Shown here one piece after another: positions 12,540 to 15,324 of a DNA stretch of 15,324 bases. Position 1 is the stretch's first letter. Each line of letters begins with the position of its first letter. The notes under the pieces are model-generated. The model had not been told where the DNA came from and searched no databases. It saw only the letters and a program-made list of their open reading frames with translations. The DNA comes from Bacteroidales bacterium. GTDB lineage: Bacteria > Bacteroidota > Bacteroidia > Bacteroidales > WCHB1-69. The position numbers were made by a program, and so were the translations under genes. The stretch lies in assembly GCA_028684405.1 (NCBI GenBank), contig JAQUGA010000039.1, positions 1 through 15,324 on the forward strand. The letters run 5' to 3'.

Positions 12540-15324
12540 ATGAGTTTTATTGTCTACAAAGCTTCAGCGGGTTCAGGAAAAACCTTTAGTTTGGCTAAAG
12601 AATACATCAAAATTACGCTGCAAAATCCCGATGATTTTCGTCATATTTTGGCCATTACCTTTACCAATAAAGCGGCGAATGAGATGAAATCACGCATTAT
12701 TGAGTACCTCGCCGATTTTGCAAGCGACGATCCAAATGCTCCTGGAAAAAAAAGTTTGATGCCCATTATTATTGAAGAAACCAATCTACCTGAAAGTGAA
12801 GTCATTAGCCGTTCTTCCGTTGTTCTTAAAAACATCTTATACAAATATGCCGACTTCTCGGTCATGACCATCGACAGTTTTTTTCAAAAAATAATCCGAT
12901 CCTTTTCGCATGATTTGCATATTCCCATTAATTTTAAATTGGAAATGAATCTGGATGAAATTGTAGCTCAAGTGGTTGACAACCTGATTGACAAAGTGGG
13001 GGAAGACAAAGCCATTTATGAGATTCTAATTCAATACATTAATAAACTTACAGAAGACAAAAAAAGCTGGCATATCGAGAAAGATTTAGGTAATTTCTCC
13101 AAAGAAATATTTTCGGAAGCTGCTTATCAACATCTAAAAACACTAGATGGTTACGATGTTGCCGATTTTATTGAAATCATTAAAAACTTAAGAAACGAAT
13201 CCAGTGTTATTTCAAAAGAAATTGTCGAAATAAGTACCAAAACAATTCAAATTATTCAGCAACAAAATATTGGTCTCGAAGACTTTAACGGAAAATCAAG
13301 AGGCATTGGTGCCTGGCTTCTCAAAATTCAAGATGGACATAAAGAAGTCTCTAATGCGGTGCTGAAAGCCATTAACGATGACGTTTGGTTTTCGAAAACC
13401 GGATACCTTCCTCATTTTGACATTATTAAAGAAGAAGTTTCCTCTAATATGACAAAAATTGTTCGTCGGATTCGGGATTATAAAGACATAAAAAGAATCA
13501 GCAAGGATATTTATGCTTTGGCTTTGGTAAATCAAATCAAGAACGTAATTTTTCAAATTAAGGATCAGGAAAATCTATTTTTCATCTCCGAAACCAATTT
13601 CGTTTTAGCAGATGTGCTTCTAAATCAACCAACTCCGTTTATTTATGAACGAATTGGGGAACGTTATTTTCATTACTTTATCGATGAATTTCAAGACACT
13701 TCGAAGCTCCAATGGAACAATATGATTCCTTTGATTTTAGAAGCCATTTCGGGACTTCACAATCAAAAACCGGGTTCGGCCATAATTTTTGGCGATCCAA
13801 AACAATCTATTTATCGCTTTAGAGGGGGCGATTTTATGCAGTTTATCAATTTGCCAAAGGTAAAAACGGAAAGCAATGAGATTATGAATATTGCTGCCAA
13901 CAATTTGATTTCTGCAGATTTTCGCACACAGAATCTCGACACAAATTACCGCTCAAAAATGCAAATTGTCGATTTTAATAACAAACTTTTTGACAGTATA
14001 AAAAGCTATATCCCCGAATATTCTAAGCTTTACGAAAATCATAAGCAGGAGTTTAAAAACAAAGAAAAAGATGGGATTGTCGACATTAGCATCATCAACA
14101 AAGAAAAAAAATCAGAAGCCGAATATCTAGCAATGGTCTACGAACGTATTTTGGAAATTATCAAAAAAGCAAAAGAGGAAAACTACCAACTCAAAGACAT
14201 TGCCATTTTAGGTCGTGAAAAGAAAATCCTTAGAAATATTGCAAAAGTTTTAAACAGTCATAATATTCCCATTATCTCATCCGACTCTTTGCAATTGGAC
14301 TCTTCGCCCGTAGTGAGATTTTTGAAAAACATGATTCATCTCTATAAATCAACCAATGATGAAATAATAAATGTAGCCATTATTAATTTTTTATCGGATC
14401 AAAATACGAACATTGATTTTGTAGAATCACTCGCTTATTCAAAAGATTACAACAGCTTATTGGACTTTTTCAAAAAATATGATTTTGATGTAAAATCAAA
14501 TATTTGGGCACAACTGAATATTTATGATTTATGCGAAGAGATTATCCGCACATTTATCGATTCTGAGCATGTTGATGCCTATTTAATTGGCTTTATTGAT
14601 GTTGTTTATAAATACCACATCGAAGGCGAATCGGAAGCGGCATTCAGCGAATGGTGGGACGAAAACAAAGAAAAACACTCCATTGCGGTGCCCGAAGGCA
14701 TTGATGGAATAAAAATATTGACAATTCACGCTGCCAAAGGTCTGCAGTTTCCAATTGTAATTGCTCCCTTTAGCTCAAATCGTAAAAAGAATTCTGAAAT
14801 CTGGGTTTCAACAGAAGAAATGAGCGAAGAAATTTCGTCCTATAAACTTCCAACAGCCCGCATTAAAGACTCTTCTACATCCGAAGACAGTCGCTTTTAT
14901 AAAAAGATTTTGGAAGAAGATTCGCTCTCTCTTGTAGATGAAATAAATACTGCATACGTCGCCCTCACCCGTGCCGTAAATAGACTATATGTCATCATTC
15001 CAACTCCCAGTGCCAGTTCTTTAAAAAAAGATGATTACAGCCTTGAAAAAGTGATATCAAGCTTTGTAAAAAACAATAATTATACAGAAACAATATTTGA
15101 CAATTACACCAATTACAGCCTTGGCTTTGATGAGAAGAGTGCTACAGATGATGTATTAGATGAAAGCAACAGTAAGTTTTCAAATTTTATTTCTAAAAAA
15201 TGGTATGATTCTGTGGTTCAAATTCCTAAGAAAATAGAATCGGAAGCCATTGAATGGGGCAGTTTGTTTCACTATGCCATGCAACATATTGTACATTTGA
15301 AAGACTTGGAAAATGCAATTGAAA
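12540..15324 (+). CDS. AddA/RecB-like UvrD-family helicase-nuclease, partial at right edge
   Basis: An open frame from ATG 12540 to the window end (928 codons, no stop) encodes a superfamily 1A helicase. Motifs: Walker A ASAGSGKT (8-15), motif Ia ITFTNKAANEM, the conserved TIDSFFQKIIRSF, Walker B FIDEFQDTS (about 380-388), and motif III GDPKQSIYRFRGGD (418-431). Then TNYRSK, motif V TIHAAKGLQF (728-737) and motif VI VALTRAVNRLYV (from 807). Near the edge, GSLFHYAMQHI (907-917) matches the start of the RecB/AddA PD-(D/E)XK nuclease domain with its conserved His (H911). The remaining nuclease residues lie outside the window. Such proteins pair with AddB to process double-strand breaks for recombination; the addB partner is not visible here. 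AddA is the best guess for this lineage. Confidence 0.88.
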   Translation, partial: MSFIVYKASAGSGKTFSLAKEYIKITLQNPDDFRHILAITFTNKAANEMKSRIIEYLADFASDDPNAPGKKSLMPIIIEETNLPESEVISRSSVVLKNILYKYADFSVMTIDSFFQKIIRSFSHDLHIPINFKLEMNLDEIVAQVVDNLIDKVGEDKAIYEILIQYINKLTEDKKSWHIEKDLGNFSKEIFSEAAYQHLKTLDGYDVADFIEIIKNLRNESSVISKEIVEISTKTIQIIQQQNIGLEDFNGKSRGIGAWLLKIQDGHKEVSNAVLKAINDDVWFSKTGYLPHFDIIKEEVSSNMTKIVRRIRDYKDIKRISKDIYALALVNQIKNVIFQIKDQENLFFISETNFVLADVLLNQPTPFIYERIGERYFHYFIDEFQDTSKLQWNNMIPLILEAISGLHNQKPGSAIIFGDPKQSIYRFRGGDFMQFINLPKVKTESNEIMNIAANNLISADFRTQNLDTNYRSKMQIVDFNNKLFDSIKSYIPEYSKLYENHKQEFKNKEKDGIVDISIINKEKKSEAEYLAMVYERILEIIKKAKEENYQLKDIAILGREKKILRNIAKVLNSHNIPIISSDSLQLDSSPVVRFLKNMIHLYKSTNDEIINVAIINFLSDQNTNIDFVESLAYSKDYNSLLDFFKKYDFDVKSNIWAQLNIYDLCEEIIRTFIDSEHVDAYLIGFIDVVYKYHIEGESEAAFSEWWDENKEKHSIAVPEGIDGIKILTIHAAKGLQFPIVIAPFSSNRKKNSEIWVSTEEMSEEISSYKLPTARIKDSSTSEDSRFYKKILEEDSLSLVDEINTAYVALTRAVNRLYVIIPTPSASSLKKDDYSLEKVISSFVKNNNYTETIFDNYTNYSLGFDEKSATDDVLDESNSKFSNFISKKWYDSVVQIPKKIESEAIEWGSLFHYAMQHIVHLKDLENAIE

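Overview
This window looks like a chromosomal segment of an AT-rich member of the Bacteroidota, probably from the anaerobic or marine Bacteroidales side. The evidence is the recurring TAnnTTTG -7 promoter motif, the lack of clear Shine-Dalgarno sequences, MORN-variant and TPR lipoproteins, a DUF2148-type ferredoxin-like protein, and the gene families present. The assignment comes from family knowledge; no marker gene settles the genus.

Left part (1-3741). A GT-C-type membrane glycosyltransferase gene runs off the left edge on the minus strand. Divergent from it is dapD (lysine/diaminopimelate pathway). Then come a MORN-repeat lipoprotein, a short DnaB-like RecA-fold ATPase lacking the usual DnaB N-terminal domain, and a DUF2148 Fe-S protein whose start overlaps the ATPase stop.

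Middle part (3855-8608). This is a tight plus-strand gene string: ruvX (Holliday junction resolvase-like), def (peptide deformylase), a TPR lipoprotein, pnuC (nicotinamide riboside uptake) and a NadR-type ribosylnicotinamide kinase. The last two overlap by one base and form an NAD salvage pair. Next, joined by an ATGA overlap, is a large membrane glycosyltransferase-like gene. It is broken by two homopolymer frameshifts and two in-frame stops, so it is a pseudogene as written.

Convergent spacer (8609-8926). It holds a likely terminator for the minus-strand genes, an AT-rich 35-nt hairpin, and a six-copy 21-22 bp minisatellite inside a 144-nt stretch with no G on the plus strand. The array ends two bases from the stop codon of the next gene.

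Right part (8927-15324). On the minus strand, recR is followed after one base by a putative manganese/heavy-metal exporter with a histidine-rich loop made of a duplicated 31-residue unit. Divergent from recR are a sodium:solute symporter and the start of an AddA/RecB-like helicase-nuclease that runs off the right edge. RecR, RuvX and the AddA-like protein give the window a recombination/repair flavour, but the genes are in separate transcription units.

Most of the window is ordinary housekeeping content. I see no clear new defence system, CRISPR array, tRNA or insertion sequence. The items most worth a second look are the decaying glycosyltransferase, the minisatellite spacer, the orphan DnaB-like ATPase overlapping the DUF2148 gene, and the duplicated metal-binding loop.
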